Source: an uncultured Pelagibacteraceae bacterium
GTDB lineage: Bacteria; Pseudomonadota; Alphaproteobacteria; Pelagibacterales; AG-422-B15
Length of the DNA stretch: 64,000 nt
Direction: 5' to 3'
NCBI GenBank assembly: GCA_902610585.1
Contig: CACLWE010000001.1
Span: forward strand, 46,970-110,969
The notes beneath the pieces were generated by a model that saw only the letters and a program-made list of their open reading frames with translations, was not told the origin of the DNA and ran no database searches. The position numbers were made by a program, and so were the translations under genes. Below, piece by piece: positions 39,017 to 48,450 of the stretch (positions are counted from its first letter, which is position 1; every line of letters begins with the position of its first letter).

Positions 39017-40400
39017 TACTTAATTCTTTCCTAGCTTGACTAATCATTTTTCTTATCTCAGATATTGCTGTTCCGCCATAGCTTTTTTTATTGTTAATAC
39101 TATTTTTCAAATCTAAAAATCCATACACAGATTTGTCTATATTTTTATCAAATTTTTTATAATCCTTCATCGATATCTTATTTAAACTTATTTTCTTTTT
39201 TTCTGCAAAGTTGACAATTTTAGCAGTTAAATTGTGCGCACTTCTAAAAGAATAACCAAGATTTATAACTAGCCAATCTGCTAAATCAGTTGCATTGGCA
39301 AAAGAAGATTTAAGCTTTTTCTCGATGTTTGATTTTTCAATTTTAATTGTAGAGATTATTTCGATCATACAATCGAGACAAAGATGAATGTTTTTACTTG
39401 TTGAGGTTACAAGCGCCTTATCTTCCTGAAGGTCTTTGCTGTAAGTTAGTGGAAGAGATTTAAGCAAGTTAAGCATAGATGATAGATTTCCTGAAATTGT
39501 CGAAGATTTTGCTCTAATTAATTCAGCGCCATCAGGATTTTTTTTCTGAGGCATAATTGAAGAACTCGACATTAATTGGTCTCCGATTTTAAAGAAACCC
39601 ACTAAATCGGAATTATAAAGAGTAATTTCCTCGGCTAACCTTGATAAGTGAACAGCCATTAAGGATGAACTAGATAAAAAATCTACCACAAAATCTCGAT
39701 CAGAAACTGTATCCAATGAATTTTTTGTAGGTTTTTTGAAGTCAAGCATTTTTGTTGTTTTGTTTCTATTAATTGGAAAATTAGTTCCCGCTAAGGCTCC
39801 TGCACCAAGCGGATTTTCATTCATTCTTCTAAAAGAGTCGCTGAATCGATTCGTATCCCTGTTAAACATTTCAAAGTACGCCATAAAAAAATGTCCAACT
39901 GATATTGGCTGCGCAGTTTGCAGGTGAGTAAGGCCTGGAAACGTAATCAAAATATTTTTACTTGCAACCTGTAGTAACGCAGATTTCAGTTTTTTTAATT
40001 TTTTTGAAATCAGTATATTATCTTTTTTCATCCATAATTTTAAATCTGTTACAACTTGATCATTTCTAGATCTACCAGTATGTAACCTTTCAGCGGCATC
40101 ACCAATAAGCTCTTCTAGTCTACTTTCAATATTCATGTGGATATCTTCAAGATTATCATCAAATATAAATTTATTATTTTTAATTTCAGTCCTAATTTTT
40201 TTTAATCCGGAAATAATTTTTTTTGAGTCTTTATTAGAAATTATTTTTTGAGACGAGAGCATTGTAGCGTGCGCAATCGATGCTTCAATATCCTCTTCAA
40301 ATAAAAATTTGTCATTTTCCAAAGACGAATTAATATTTATAAAAGACTCACTCGATTTTTTATTAAATCTATCTCTTAACTTATTTTTTTTAATGGACAT
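39003..40400 (-). CDS. argH: Argininosuccinate lyase
   Basis: This 465-residue fumarase-superfamily enzyme splits argininosuccinate to arginine and fumarate. Signatures are EDIHMNIESRLEEL, LHTGRSRNDQVVTDLKLWMK, FPGLTHLQTAQPISVGHF and the catalytic loop GDQLMSSSSIMPQKKNPD, with NPLGAGALAGTNFP between them. It begins 28 bases from the divergent TlpA-like gene. The C-terminus has the GGTAISEIRKMI closing segment. Confidence 0.97.
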   Translation of the reverse strand: MSIKKNKLRDRFNKKSSESFININSSLENDKFLFEEDIEASIAHATMLSSQKIISNKDSKKIISGLKKIRTEIKNNKFIFDDNLEDIHMNIESRLEELIGDAAERLHTGRSRNDQVVTDLKLWMKKDNILISKKLKKLKSALLQVASKNILITFPGLTHLQTAQPISVGHFFMAYFEMFNRDTNRFSDSFRRMNENPLGAGALAGTNFPINRNKTTKMLDFKKPTKNSLDTVSDRDFVVDFLSSSSLMAVHLSRLAEEITLYNSDLVGFFKIGDQLMSSSSIMPQKKNPDGAELIRAKSSTISGNLSSMLNLLKSLPLTYSKDLQEDKALVTSTSKNIHLCLDCMIEIISTIKIEKSNIEKKLKSSFANATDLADWLVINLGYSFRSAHNLTAKIVNFAEKKKISLNKISMKDYKKFDKNIDKSVYGFLDLKNSINNKKSYGGTAISEIRKMISQARKELSNEKY

Positions 40401-40428
40401 TTTACTAAAACTATTTATTTCTCAAATA

Positions 40429-40962
40429 ATGATGATTTCTTTATGCAGTAGATTTATAATTTTGATGGTATATGCCACAATCCTTATCTTTTGCAACAGT
40501 TTATATACTTCAAATTCATACGCGAATGAGTTGATAATAGAAAAAAAACAAGGTTTTTTAAGTAAATTCGAAGATATCAATAGCAATGATGTCACTTTAA
40601 ATGATTTTAATGGCAAGTTGCTTTTAATTAATCTCTGGGCAACATGGTGTGAACCTTGCAAAGAAGAAATGCCGTCACTCGATAGATTGCAACAAAAATA
40701 TGATAAACAAGATTTTCAGATACTTGCAATAAGCGTTGATCGTGGGCCGAAGAAAAAGTCAGTAAATTTTTTTAATGAATACGAAATCCAAAATATAGAT
40801 TTATTCTTTGACGATAAAAATAATATACCACGAGAAGTAAGAGCAGCAGGACTGCCATTTTCATTTTTTATTGATCAAGAGGGAAATCAAATAGCAAAGT
40901 TTATTGGTCCAACTGAATGGGACAGTAACTACTTTCAAGATTATATTGATAGTAATTTATAA
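40429..40962 (+). CDS. TlpA-like periplasmic thioredoxin
   Basis: This protein has an N-terminal hydrophobic segment (ISLCSRFIILMVYATILIF) ending in a small-residue stretch near residue 27, suggesting a signal peptide or anchor. It then has the thioredoxin fold DFNGKLLLINLWATWCEPCKEE, read as LLINLWATWCEPCKEEMP with the WCEPC redox motif, then AISVDRGPKKKSVNFF and GLPFSFFIDQEGN. It belongs to the TlpA/ResA group of thiol-disulfide exchangers in cytochrome c maturation and related tasks. I start it at the ATG at 40429; an earlier frame reaching 40309 would lie inside argH and lacks the signal-peptide shape. Confidence 0.88.
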   Translation: MMISLCSRFIILMVYATILIFCNSLYTSNSYANELIIEKKQGFLSKFEDINSNDVTLNDFNGKLLLINLWATWCEPCKEEMPSLDRLQQKYDKQDFQILAISVDRGPKKKSVNFFNEYEIQNIDLFFDDKNNIPREVRAAGLPFSFFIDQEGNQIAKFIGPTEWDSNYFQDYIDSNL

Positions 40963-40966
40963 ATAA

Positions 40967-41896
40967 TTATAAGGCTTGTTCTAATTCGGGAAGAACTTGA
41001 AACAAGTCTGCTACCAAACCATAGTCTGCCACATCAAATATAGGTGCTTCTTCATCTTTATTTATGGCAACTATAATTTTTGAGTCTTTCATGCCAGCCA
41101 AGTGCTGGATCGCTCCAGATATTCCGACCGCTATGTACAGTTCGGGTGCTACAACTTTACCAGTTTGTCCGACTTGATAATCATTTGGAACAAAGCCTGC
41201 ATCAACGGCAGCTCGAGATGCTCCAACAGCAGCTCCAAGTTTTTCGGCAACTTTATCTAAAAGTTCAAAGTTTTCTCCATTTTGCATTCCACGTCCACCT
41301 GAAATAATTGTCTTTGCAGAAGTAAGTTCTGGCCTATCAGATTTTGTTAGCTCTTCGCCCACAAATTCTGAAATTGATGGAATATTCTCAGCATTTATCT
41401 TTGCAACCTCGCATTCAGCAGAGTCAGTTGTTGCAGCTTTGAAAGCAGTTGGTCTAACCGTGAGAACTTTCTTTGCGTCAGATGTTTGTACAGTTGCAAT
41501 AGCGTTACCAGCATAAATTGTTCTAATAAATGTATCTGCACTTTCAACAGCAACGATCTCCGATATTTGAGAGACATCAAGTTTTGCAGCAAGTCTAGGC
41601 ATCACATTTTTACCAGTTGTTGTTGCTGCAGCCAAAAAGTAGTCATAATCGCCGGCAATATTAAAAATAACTTGAGTAAGTTTTTCAGCCAAAACATTAT
41701 CAAATGCTGCATCATCCAAGTGGAGTAATTTACTCAATCCATTAATTTTTGAAGCCTCCGCAACAGCTTCATCAATATTTGAGCCCACAATAAGTCCGTG
41801 AACATCGCCTTCAATTTGAGACGCTGCTGTTATAGCTTTTAAACTTTGATCGCTGACCTTTCCGTTTGCATGCTCGATATAAAAAAGTGATGTCAT
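40967..41896 (-). CDS. etfA: Electron transfer flavoprotein alpha subunit
   Basis: This 309-residue subunit has the N-terminal adenine-nucleotide-like domain and the C-terminal FAD-binding domain with [53 protein letters not shown] and [20 protein letters not shown]. It carries electrons from acyl-CoA dehydrogenases to the ubiquinone pool. It overlaps etfB by four bases. Its placement a few genes from methylsuccinyl-CoA dehydrogenase identifies a likely electron donor. Confidence 0.97.
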   Translation of the reverse strand: MTSLFYIEHANGKVSDQSLKAITAASQIEGDVHGLIVGSNIDEAVAEASKINGLSKLLHLDDAAFDNVLAEKLTQVIFNIAGDYDYFLAAATTTGKNVMPRLAAKLDVSQISEIVAVESADTFIRTIYAGNAIATVQTSDAKKVLTVRPTAFKAATTDSAECEVAKINAENIPSISEFVGEELTKSDRPELTSAKTIISGGRGMQNGENFELLDKVAEKLGAAVGASRAAVDAGFVPNDYQVGQTGKVVAPELYIAVGISGAIQHLAGMKDSKIIVAINKDEEAPIFDVADYGLVADLFQVLPELEQAL

Positions 41897-42642
41897 ATAA
41901 CTCCTGCCTCATTTTTTAATTTTTCTACAAGATCTCCAACATTCTCGACTTTGACTCCAGCCTGACGCTTTGGAGGTTCAATAACTTTTAAAATACTTAC
42001 TCTAGGTGTAACATCAACTCCATAGTCTTCAGGAGATTTTTGATCAATTGGCTTCTTTTTTGCTTTCATTATATTGGGTAGAGAAGCATACCTAGGTTCA
42101 TTCAATCTTAAATCGGTGGTAATAATAGCGGGCATATTCAGATTTACAGTTTGTAAACCTCCATCTATTTCTCTGGTGACTTTAACCTTGTCGCCGTCGA
42201 TTTCAACTTTTGAAGCAAAAGTTCCTTGAGGCATATCTGTTAGTGCAGCAAGCATCTGACCAGTTTGATTGTTATCTCCATCAATCGCTTGCTTTCCGGA
42301 TATCACTAGTCCAGGTGACTCGCTTTCACAAATTTTTGCTAGAATTTTTGCAATTGAAATAGGCTCAACTTTTTCTTCTGTGAGCACATGTATTCCTCGG
42401 TCAGCTCCCATTGCAAGAGCCGTTCGAATAGTTTCTTGACAAGATTGATTGCCGATTGAAACAGCGATGATCTCTTCAGCTTTACCAGCTTCTTTTAATC
42501 TAATTGCCTCTTCAACTGCAATTTCACAAAAGGGGTTCATAGACATTTTTACATTCTCAGTTTCAACACCAGTTTGATCAGATTTAACTCTGATGTTAAC
42601 GTACGGATCAATAACTCTTTTGACAGGGACTAAAATTTTCAT
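41893..42642 (-). CDS. etfB: Electron transfer flavoprotein beta subunit
   Basis: This 249-residue subunit binds AMP and supports FAD in EtfA. It has [64 protein letters not shown] and the docking-region [22 protein letters not shown] near residue 190. The overlap with etfA shows coupled translation. The gene starts 43 bases downstream of the cobalamin adenosyltransferase stop. Confidence 0.97.
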   Translation of the reverse strand: MKILVPVKRVIDPYVNIRVKSDQTGVETENVKMSMNPFCEIAVEEAIRLKEAGKAEEIIAVSIGNQSCQETIRTALAMGADRGIHVLTEEKVEPISIAKILAKICESESPGLVISGKQAIDGDNNQTGQMLAALTDMPQGTFASKVEIDGDKVKVTREIDGGLQTVNLNMPAIITTDLRLNEPRYASLPNIMKAKKKPIDQKSPEDYGVDVTPRVSILKVIEPPKRQAGVKVENVGDLVEKLKNEAGVI

Positions 42643-42685
42643 GATTTATGTGTTATAATATCTTTTTTAGTTGAGTAAACATAAA

Positions 42686-43249
42686 TTATACATTCTTACC
42701 AGGTTTCCACAAAATATCTTTTTTGCCATTGTTGTTTTCAACTCTCGATAAAACAAAAAATAAATCAGATAACCGATTGATATATTTAATTGCTTCTTCG
42801 TTGACCTCTTCTTTTTTTGCAAGCGCGACAATCTGAGTTTCAGCTCGGCGCGTTACAGTTCTTGCGTTGTGTAAAAATGCCGCAGATTGAGACCCTCCCG
42901 GTAGCACAAAAGAATTAAGGGGTGCTAACTTTGCGTTATATTTGTCAATTGTTTTTTCAATTCTTGTAACCTGCTTGCTTGTAACGCGTAGCGGTTTATA
43001 TTTTGGTTTTTTTTCAACTGGAGTTGCGAGATCAGCACCTAAATCAAATAAGTCATTTTGTATTTCTGAAATTATTTTTTTCAGAGATGATTTTGCACTC
43101 GTGTTTAAAATTCCAAGTATAGAATTCAGTTCATCGACAGTCCCGTATGCTTTTATTCTTATATTATCCTTAAATACACGTTTGCCAGATACTAGCCCTG
43201 TCTTGCCTTTATCACCGGCCCTTGTATAAATTTTATTGAGTTTTACCAT
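42686..43249 (-). CDS. pduO: Cob(I)alamin adenosyltransferase, PduO type
   Basis: This 187-residue ATP:cob(I)alamin adenosyltransferase makes coenzyme B12. It has TRAGDKGKTGLVSGKRV at the N-terminus (ATP site), AYGTVDELNSILG, then FVLPGGSQSAAFLHNARTVTRRAE and INRLSDLFFVLSRVEN. The adenosylcobalamin it produces is the cofactor of the neighbouring ethylmalonyl-CoA mutase. It overlaps the HIG1-type gene by one base. Confidence 0.95.
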   Translation of the reverse strand: MVKLNKIYTRAGDKGKTGLVSGKRVFKDNIRIKAYGTVDELNSILGILNTSAKSSLKKIISEIQNDLFDLGADLATPVEKKPKYKPLRVTSKQVTRIEKTIDKYNAKLAPLNSFVLPGGSQSAAFLHNARTVTRRAETQIVALAKKEEVNEEAIKYINRLSDLFFVLSRVENNNGKKDILWKPGKNV

Positions 43250-43452
43250 TAAGAACTAGTTGAAAAGTAAAGAGCACTCATAATTATTACAATCGCAATA
43301 AACTGCAGAGTAATTCTAAGTCTCATAAGTTTATTTGAGTACTTTTTATTAAAATCTCCACCTTTAAACATAGCGTAAATACCTGTTCCTAAAACCGCTA
43401 AAACAGCAAGAAGTGATACAGGAATTAATAAGTAATATAAAAAACCTGGCAT
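43249..43452 (-). CDS. HIG1-type twin-transmembrane small protein
   Basis: This 67-residue protein has two membrane helices (about residues 6-30 and 46-64) separated by a basic loop with MFKGGDFNKKYSNKLMRLRI. That pattern is the hypoxia-induced-gene-1 (HIG1) domain found as a small twin-membrane protein in alphaproteobacteria. In mitochondria HIG1 proteins assist respiratory supercomplexes. Bacterial function is not settled. It overlaps the adenosyltransferase gene by one base and sits six bases after mcd, so it is probably co-transcribed. Confidence 0.88.
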   Translation of the reverse strand: MPGFLYYLLIPVSLLAVLAVLGTGIYAMFKGGDFNKKYSNKLMRLRITLQFIAIVIIMSALYFSTSS

Positions 43453-43458
43453 ATAAAA

Positions 43459-45114
43459 TTAAGCAGGGTTCGTAGAAACAAGTCGACGTGTTACAATGTC
43501 GGCCTGTATCTCTGCAGTTCCTTCAAATATATTTAAAATTCTGGAGTCACATAAAATTCTACTTATTGGATACTCAAGCGCAAACCCATTACCTCCATGA
43601 ATTTGGACTCCGTTATCTGCGCATGCCCAAGCAACTCTAGCAGCCAACATTTTTGCCATTCCTGCTTCCAAATCACATCTGTGTCCTTTATCTTTTTCTC
43701 TTGCAGCATAATAAGTTAATTGTCTTGCAGCCATAATCTCAGTAGCCATAGAAACAATTTTAGATGCATTTCTAGGTTTGTCATACAGCGAACCGCCATT
43801 TGTATCTAGCCTATCTATTGCGTATTGCATTGCAGTTTCAAAAGCTGATTGTGCTACACCCAGTGCTCTAGCTGCAGTCTGTATACGAGCTGCTTCAAAA
43901 GTTTCCATCATTTGTTTGAAGCCATTTCCTTCTTTTTCACCAAGTAAATTTTCTTTTTTAACTTTAAAGCCGTCAAAAGCCATTTCGTACTCTTTCATAC
44001 CTCTGTACCCTAAAACCTCGATTTCTCCACCACTAATTCCCTCATCAGGGAACATATTATCGTCATCGCCCCTCTGTTTTTCAGCAAGGAACATTGATAA
44101 ACCTTTGTAGCCTTTTTCATCAGGGTTTGTGCGTGCTAATAACATCATCACGTCACTTCGAGCTCCATGTGTAACCCATGTCTTGTTTCCTGTGATTGTA
44201 TAGTGCTCTCCATTTGCAACTGCCCTTGTTTTGAATGAGCCCATATCAGATCCTGAATGAGGTTCGGTTAAAACAGCACATGGAAGCATTTCACCAGATG
44301 CAATTTTCGGTAAATATTTATTTTTCTGTTCTTCGGTGCCACCTGTAATCAATAATTCGGCAGCTATATCGCCGCGTGTACCAAGTGAGCCAATGCCAAT
44401 ATAACCCCTTGCAAGTTCCTCAGTTACCACACAGTCAACAAATCTTGTCATTCCAAGTCCACCGTATTCTTCAGGTATCGTCAGACCAAATACACCAAGT
44501 TCAGACATTTTTTCAATTACAGACATCGGAATAAGGTTATCTTTAAGATGCCATTCATGAGCGTTTGGCGTCACATCATCTTCAACAAATTTTCTAAATT
44601 GTTCTTGAATTATTGATGTAGTTTCATCTAGGCCGCTATTACCAAAGTTTTTACTTGAAAATCCATCTTTTAATAATTGAGCAAGTTTCATGCGATCTGC
44701 AGTACTATTGCCATTCAAAATCAGATCATTAAATTCTTCGGTCCCTGTTTCTTGAAAGAGACCATTTTTTAATCCTAAATCTTGAGGACGAACATACTCA
44801 AGTTGTGACATTGGTATCCCAGATTTAATTTGCGCACAGTATTCCGAAAAAGTAATTTGCAAAATTAATTGCTCTGTTTCATTAAACGTCCCTGTCGAGT
44901 CTAGGTTTGAGGCCCAATTAACCATTTCTTTCAAAGTAGCTCTATATGCAGCAACCCAAGATAAGCCATGTGCAGCATGTTGTTCCCTATCTAGATTATC
45001 ACGAGACAATTTTCCATTAACAATTAACTCACCTCTTACATGTTGCAGGGCAGCATCGTAATACTTATCGACAGTAATAAGGGATTTTTGACATTTAGAA
45101 ATTAGTTCGTGCAT
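43459..45114 (-). CDS. mcd: Methylsuccinyl-CoA dehydrogenase
   Basis: This 551-residue acyl-CoA dehydrogenase has an N-terminal extension of about 150 residues and is close in length to the roughly 547-residue Mcd of Rhodobacter. FAD-binding and catalytic segments are LTIPEEYGGLGMTRFVDC, CAVLTEPHSGSDMGSFKT, NGFKQMMETFEAARIQTAARALG and the C-terminal HGGNGFALEYPISRILCD with NIFEGTAEIQ. It oxidises (2S)-methylsuccinyl-CoA to mesaconyl-CoA in the ethylmalonyl-CoA pathway and passes electrons to ETF. Position between ccr and the adenosyltransferase supports this over a fatty acid role. Confidence 0.9.
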   Translation of the reverse strand: MHELISKCQKSLITVDKYYDAALQHVRGELIVNGKLSRDNLDREQHAAHGLSWVAAYRATLKEMVNWASNLDSTGTFNETEQLILQITFSEYCAQIKSGIPMSQLEYVRPQDLGLKNGLFQETGTEEFNDLILNGNSTADRMKLAQLLKDGFSSKNFGNSGLDETTSIIQEQFRKFVEDDVTPNAHEWHLKDNLIPMSVIEKMSELGVFGLTIPEEYGGLGMTRFVDCVVTEELARGYIGIGSLGTRGDIAAELLITGGTEEQKNKYLPKIASGEMLPCAVLTEPHSGSDMGSFKTRAVANGEHYTITGNKTWVTHGARSDVMMLLARTNPDEKGYKGLSMFLAEKQRGDDDNMFPDEGISGGEIEVLGYRGMKEYEMAFDGFKVKKENLLGEKEGNGFKQMMETFEAARIQTAARALGVAQSAFETAMQYAIDRLDTNGGSLYDKPRNASKIVSMATEIMAARQLTYYAAREKDKGHRCDLEAGMAKMLAARVAWACADNGVQIHGGNGFALEYPISRILCDSRILNIFEGTAEIQADIVTRRLVSTNPA

Positions 45115-45124
45115 ATTTAACTTT

Positions 45125-46360
45125 CTAGTTTAGAGATTTTTGTCCTTCTTTTGCGGCGCCAACAAGGACAGCCATATTTCCACCTTTATGTTCATTGTTA
45201 AGCATCTTTTCATGAGCATCAGGAATATTGTTCCATGCAAAAAGCTCTGACATACAAGGATCTAATGTACCGTCAATAACAAGTTCATTCGCTGCATTCG
45301 CTTGCTTTGAATTTCCAAAGTGTGAACCCTGAAGTCTTTTACTTTGCATCCATAGATATCTAGCATCTAATGTGAGATTATATCCTGTGGTACCAGCACA
45401 AATAACAACCATTCCTCCTGGTTTTACTACAAAACATGAAACAGGAACGGTAGTTTCGCCCGGATGCTCAAATACCATGTCAACATTATTACCCTTACCT
45501 GTAAATTCCCATAAGGCCTTTCCAAATTTTCTAACTTCTTTCATATAGTTTGCATATGTTTCAGCGTCATCAATATCAGGATGTTCACCCCAACAATCAA
45601 AATCTTTTCTGTTTAGAACACCTACAGCTCCAAGATCTTTTACATAATCAATTTTAGAGTTATCAGATACAATACCAATTGGTTTAGCACCAACAATTTT
45701 TGCAAGTTGTACTGCCATGCTTCCAAGACCACCCGATGCGCCCCATATTAAAACAAACTCACCTGGCTTTAATTCATTTGGAGCGTGGCCAAATAGCATT
45801 CTATATGCAGTTGCAAGAGTTAACATATAACAGCCACTTTCTTCCCAAGATAAATTTGGTGGCTTACGTAAAACTTGGTGCGCTTGAACAGCTGTGAATT
45901 GAGCAAAGGTCCCATCTGCTGTTTCGTAACCAAAGACCTTATTTGTTTTTGATATCATTGGTTCACCACCATTAACCTCAGCATCCTCATGATCCCACTG
46001 CATACCATGAATGATTACCTCGTCGCCCACTTTCCATTTTTTTACACCAGAACCAACTTTCCAAACTATCCCAGAACAATCAGAACCGGCGATGTGATAA
46101 TCTTTTTTAGTCATATCAAGCGTAGATACAGGTTTTCCAAGGCCAGCCCAAACACCGTTGTAGTTTACGCCCGCGGCCATTACGAATATTAAAACGTCAT
46201 TGGATCCAACTTCAGGAACATCAAATTCTTCTTCTTTAAATGATTGCATTGGGTTTCCATGACGATCTCTTCTGATTACCCATGCGTGCATTTTCTTAGG
46301 GACAAAACCAAGAGGTGGAATTTCACCTATTGCATAAATATCTTTTTCTTCAGTGGTCAT
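45125..46360 (-). CDS. ccrA: Crotonyl-CoA carboxylase/reductase
   Basis: This 411-residue medium-chain dehydrogenase/reductase carries the Ccr-specific opening IYAIGEIPPLGFVPKKMHAW (about residues 9-28), then AAGVNYNGVWAGLGKPV, the NADPH domain with IWGASGGLGSMAVQLAKIV near 208-225 and ELVIDGTLDPCMSELFAWN. It reductively carboxylates crotonyl-CoA to ethylmalonyl-CoA, the key step of the pathway. A ribosome site AGGAG precedes the start. It is divergent from ecm across 134 bases, and mcd follows after 10 bases. Confidence 0.95.
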   Translation of the reverse strand: MTTEEKDIYAIGEIPPLGFVPKKMHAWVIRRDRHGNPMQSFKEEEFDVPEVGSNDVLIFVMAAGVNYNGVWAGLGKPVSTLDMTKKDYHIAGSDCSGIVWKVGSGVKKWKVGDEVIIHGMQWDHEDAEVNGGEPMISKTNKVFGYETADGTFAQFTAVQAHQVLRKPPNLSWEESGCYMLTLATAYRMLFGHAPNELKPGEFVLIWGASGGLGSMAVQLAKIVGAKPIGIVSDNSKIDYVKDLGAVGVLNRKDFDCWGEHPDIDDAETYANYMKEVRKFGKALWEFTGKGNNVDMVFEHPGETTVPVSCFVVKPGGMVVICAGTTGYNLTLDARYLWMQSKRLQGSHFGNSKQANAANELVIDGTLDPCMSELFAWNNIPDAHEKMLNNEHKGGNMAVLVGAAKEGQKSLN

Positions 46361-46494
46361 AAATCAGCTCCTGTAGTGTAGATTATATAAAACTAATGTT
46401 TCTTTTTTCTAGGTTTATAGCCATTTTAGCTAGATTAGTATATACATTTTAAACAAAAGGATTTAATAAAACCAAAAAAAAACGTTGAAAAACA
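46361..46494. promoter_or_regulatory. Divergent control region between ccrA and ecm
   Basis: This 134-base AT-rich stretch must drive ccr leftward and ecm rightward. A TATAAT-like hexamer for ccr lies at 46387-46382 on the minus strand, but I find no convincing -35 partner. TATACA at 46441-46446 is a weak candidate for ecm. An imperfect inverted repeat TAGC-N7-GCTA at 46418-46432 could be an operator, but it is short enough to be chance in such composition. Confidence 0.35.
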
Positions 46495-48450
46495 ATGGAT
46501 AAACCTTGGCTCATAAGAACTTACGCAGGACATTCGTCTGCCAAAAAGTCAAATGAACTCTATCTTAAGAACTTATCAAAGGGTCAAACAGGTATCTCAG
46601 TAGCCTTCGATTTACCTACTCAAACTGGGTATGACAGTGATCACATTCTCGCTAAAGGGGAGGTTGGCAAAGTTGGCGTTCCAATCTGTCATATTGGCGA
46701 TATGAGATCGCTCTTTAATCAAATTCCATTAGATAAAATGAATACATCAATGACCATTAATGCTACGGCTGCATGGTTGCTGAGTTTATATGTAGCCGTT
46801 GCAGATGAACAGGGCATAGACAGAAATAAATTACGGGGAACAACTCAAAACGATGTTTTAAAAGAATATCTCTCAAGAGGAACATATATTTTTCCACCTG
46901 ACCCAAGTTTAAAAATAATATCTGACGTGATTACTTTTACTTTTAAAGAAATGCCAAATTGGAATCCAATCAATGTATGTCCTTACCATTTAGTTGAAGT
47001 AGGTGCAACTCCTGAGCAGGAATTAGCTTTTGGTCTTTCAATTGCAGTTGCGTATCTCGATAAAGTCAAAACCTCAAATGTGTTATCAGAGGAAGAATTT
47101 GAAAATGTAGTAGGTCGCATAAGCTTCTTCGTTAATTCTGGAATCAAATTTATTACTGAGATGTGTAAAATGAGAGCATTTGTATCTTTGTGGAATGAAA
47201 TTACAAAAGAGAGATATGGTGTTAAGGATCCTAAAAACAGAAGATTTAGGTATGGCATGCAAGTAAACAGTCTTGGATTAACTGAGCAACAACCTGAAAA
47301 CAACGTATATAGAATATTAATTGAAATGCTAGGTGTCGTGCTCTCAAAAGATGCAAGAGCAAGAGCAGTTCAGTTACCAGCTTGGAATGAAGCAATGGGA
47401 TTGCCAAGACCATGGGATCAACAATGGTCCTTAAGATTACAACAAATTGTTGCGTATGAAACAGATCTTCTACATTTTGACGATATATTCAATGGCTCTG
47501 AAGTAATTGATGAAAAGGTTAAAAATCTTAAAGAGACTGCGATGAAAGAATTTAATCACATTCAATCAATTGGTGGTGCAGTAGCCGCAGTTGAAAGTGG
47601 TTACTTAAAACAGGAATTGGTCAATTCTCAAAAAGAAAGGCTAAAAAGAATTAATGATAAAGAGCAAATCGTTGTTGGAGTTAATGAGTTTGTTGAGACT
47701 GAAGAGTCACCTCTTGTATCAAATGATGGAGGCATAGAAACAATTGATCCAAAAATTGAAAATGAACAAGTAAAAGCAGTTATTGATTGGAGACAAAACA
47801 GAGATCAAAAACAGGTTGATAGCGCTTTAAATCAATTAAGCGAAGCAGCAAAATCTGGAGAAAACATAATGGAAGCTTCTATTACAGCTGCAAAAGCAGG
47901 TGTAACAACAGGTGAATGGTCTCAAATACTTCGGGATGTTTTTGGTGAGTTCAAAGCACCGACTGGTATAACTAATATTCAACCATCCAATAATGACGAT
48001 TACAGCCCAATACGTAAAAGAGTTGAGTCATTGTCAGATAAGATGGGAAGAAGAATTAAATTTCTTGTAGGTAAACCTGGCCTTGACGGACATTCTAGTG
48101 GAGCTGAACAAATTGCTGTAAGTGCGAGTGATTGTGGAATGGATGTTTTGTACGAAGGAATTAGATTAACACCAGAACAAATAGTAAAATCATCTGTTGA
48201 AGAAGATGTGCACATCATCGGACTTTCTATTCTATCTGGTTCTCATGTGCAGCTTGTCGAGGAAATTATGAATGAAATGAAAAAAAATAAAGTAGATGAT
48301 ATCCCGGTAATTGTAGGAGGTATAATTCCAACAGAAGATGAAAAGATCTTAATTAAAAATGGAGTTCAAGCAGTTTATACTCCAAAGGATTATCAGCTGA
48401 AAGATATAATGAGTGACATTGTGAGCATTGTTGAGAGAAAAGTATCTTAA
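46495..48450 (+). CDS. ecm: Ethylmalonyl-CoA mutase (B12-dependent)
   Basis: This 651-residue mutase rearranges ethylmalonyl-CoA to methylsuccinyl-CoA. The N-terminal barrel has WLIRTYAGHSSAKKSNELY, QTGISVAFDLPTQTGYDSDH, the substrate loop and RYGMQVNSLGLTEQQPENN. The C-terminal cobalamin domain carries GLDGHSSGAEQ (DxHxxG, with His533 as the lower B12 ligand) and SGSHVQLVEEIM. Length and N-terminus are those of Ecm rather than the two-part methylmalonyl-CoA mutase. An in-frame TGA at 46486 fixes the start at 46495. It overlaps the esterase gene by one base. Confidence 0.95.
   Translation: MDKPWLIRTYAGHSSAKKSNELYLKNLSKGQTGISVAFDLPTQTGYDSDHILAKGEVGKVGVPICHIGDMRSLFNQIPLDKMNTSMTINATAAWLLSLYVAVADEQGIDRNKLRGTTQNDVLKEYLSRGTYIFPPDPSLKIISDVITFTFKEMPNWNPINVCPYHLVEVGATPEQELAFGLSIAVAYLDKVKTSNVLSEEEFENVVGRISFFVNSGIKFITEMCKMRAFVSLWNEITKERYGVKDPKNRRFRYGMQVNSLGLTEQQPENNVYRILIEMLGVVLSKDARARAVQLPAWNEAMGLPRPWDQQWSLRLQQIVAYETDLLHFDDIFNGSEVIDEKVKNLKETAMKEFNHIQSIGGAVAAVESGYLKQELVNSQKERLKRINDKEQIVVGVNEFVETEESPLVSNDGGIETIDPKIENEQVKAVIDWRQNRDQKQVDSALNQLSEAAKSGENIMEASITAAKAGVTTGEWSQILRDVFGEFKAPTGITNIQPSNNDDYSPIRKRVESLSDKMGRRIKFLVGKPGLDGHSSGAEQIAVSASDCGMDVLYEGIRLTPEQIVKSSVEEDVHIIGLSILSGSHVQLVEEIMNEMKKNKVDDIPVIVGGIIPTEDEKILIKNGVQAVYTPKDYQLKDIMSDIVSIVERKVS

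Noticed and set aside
40309..40428. TlpA-like gene starting at 40309
   Set aside because: The segment is antisense to the argH 5' end, and a signal-peptide-like start occurs at 40429.
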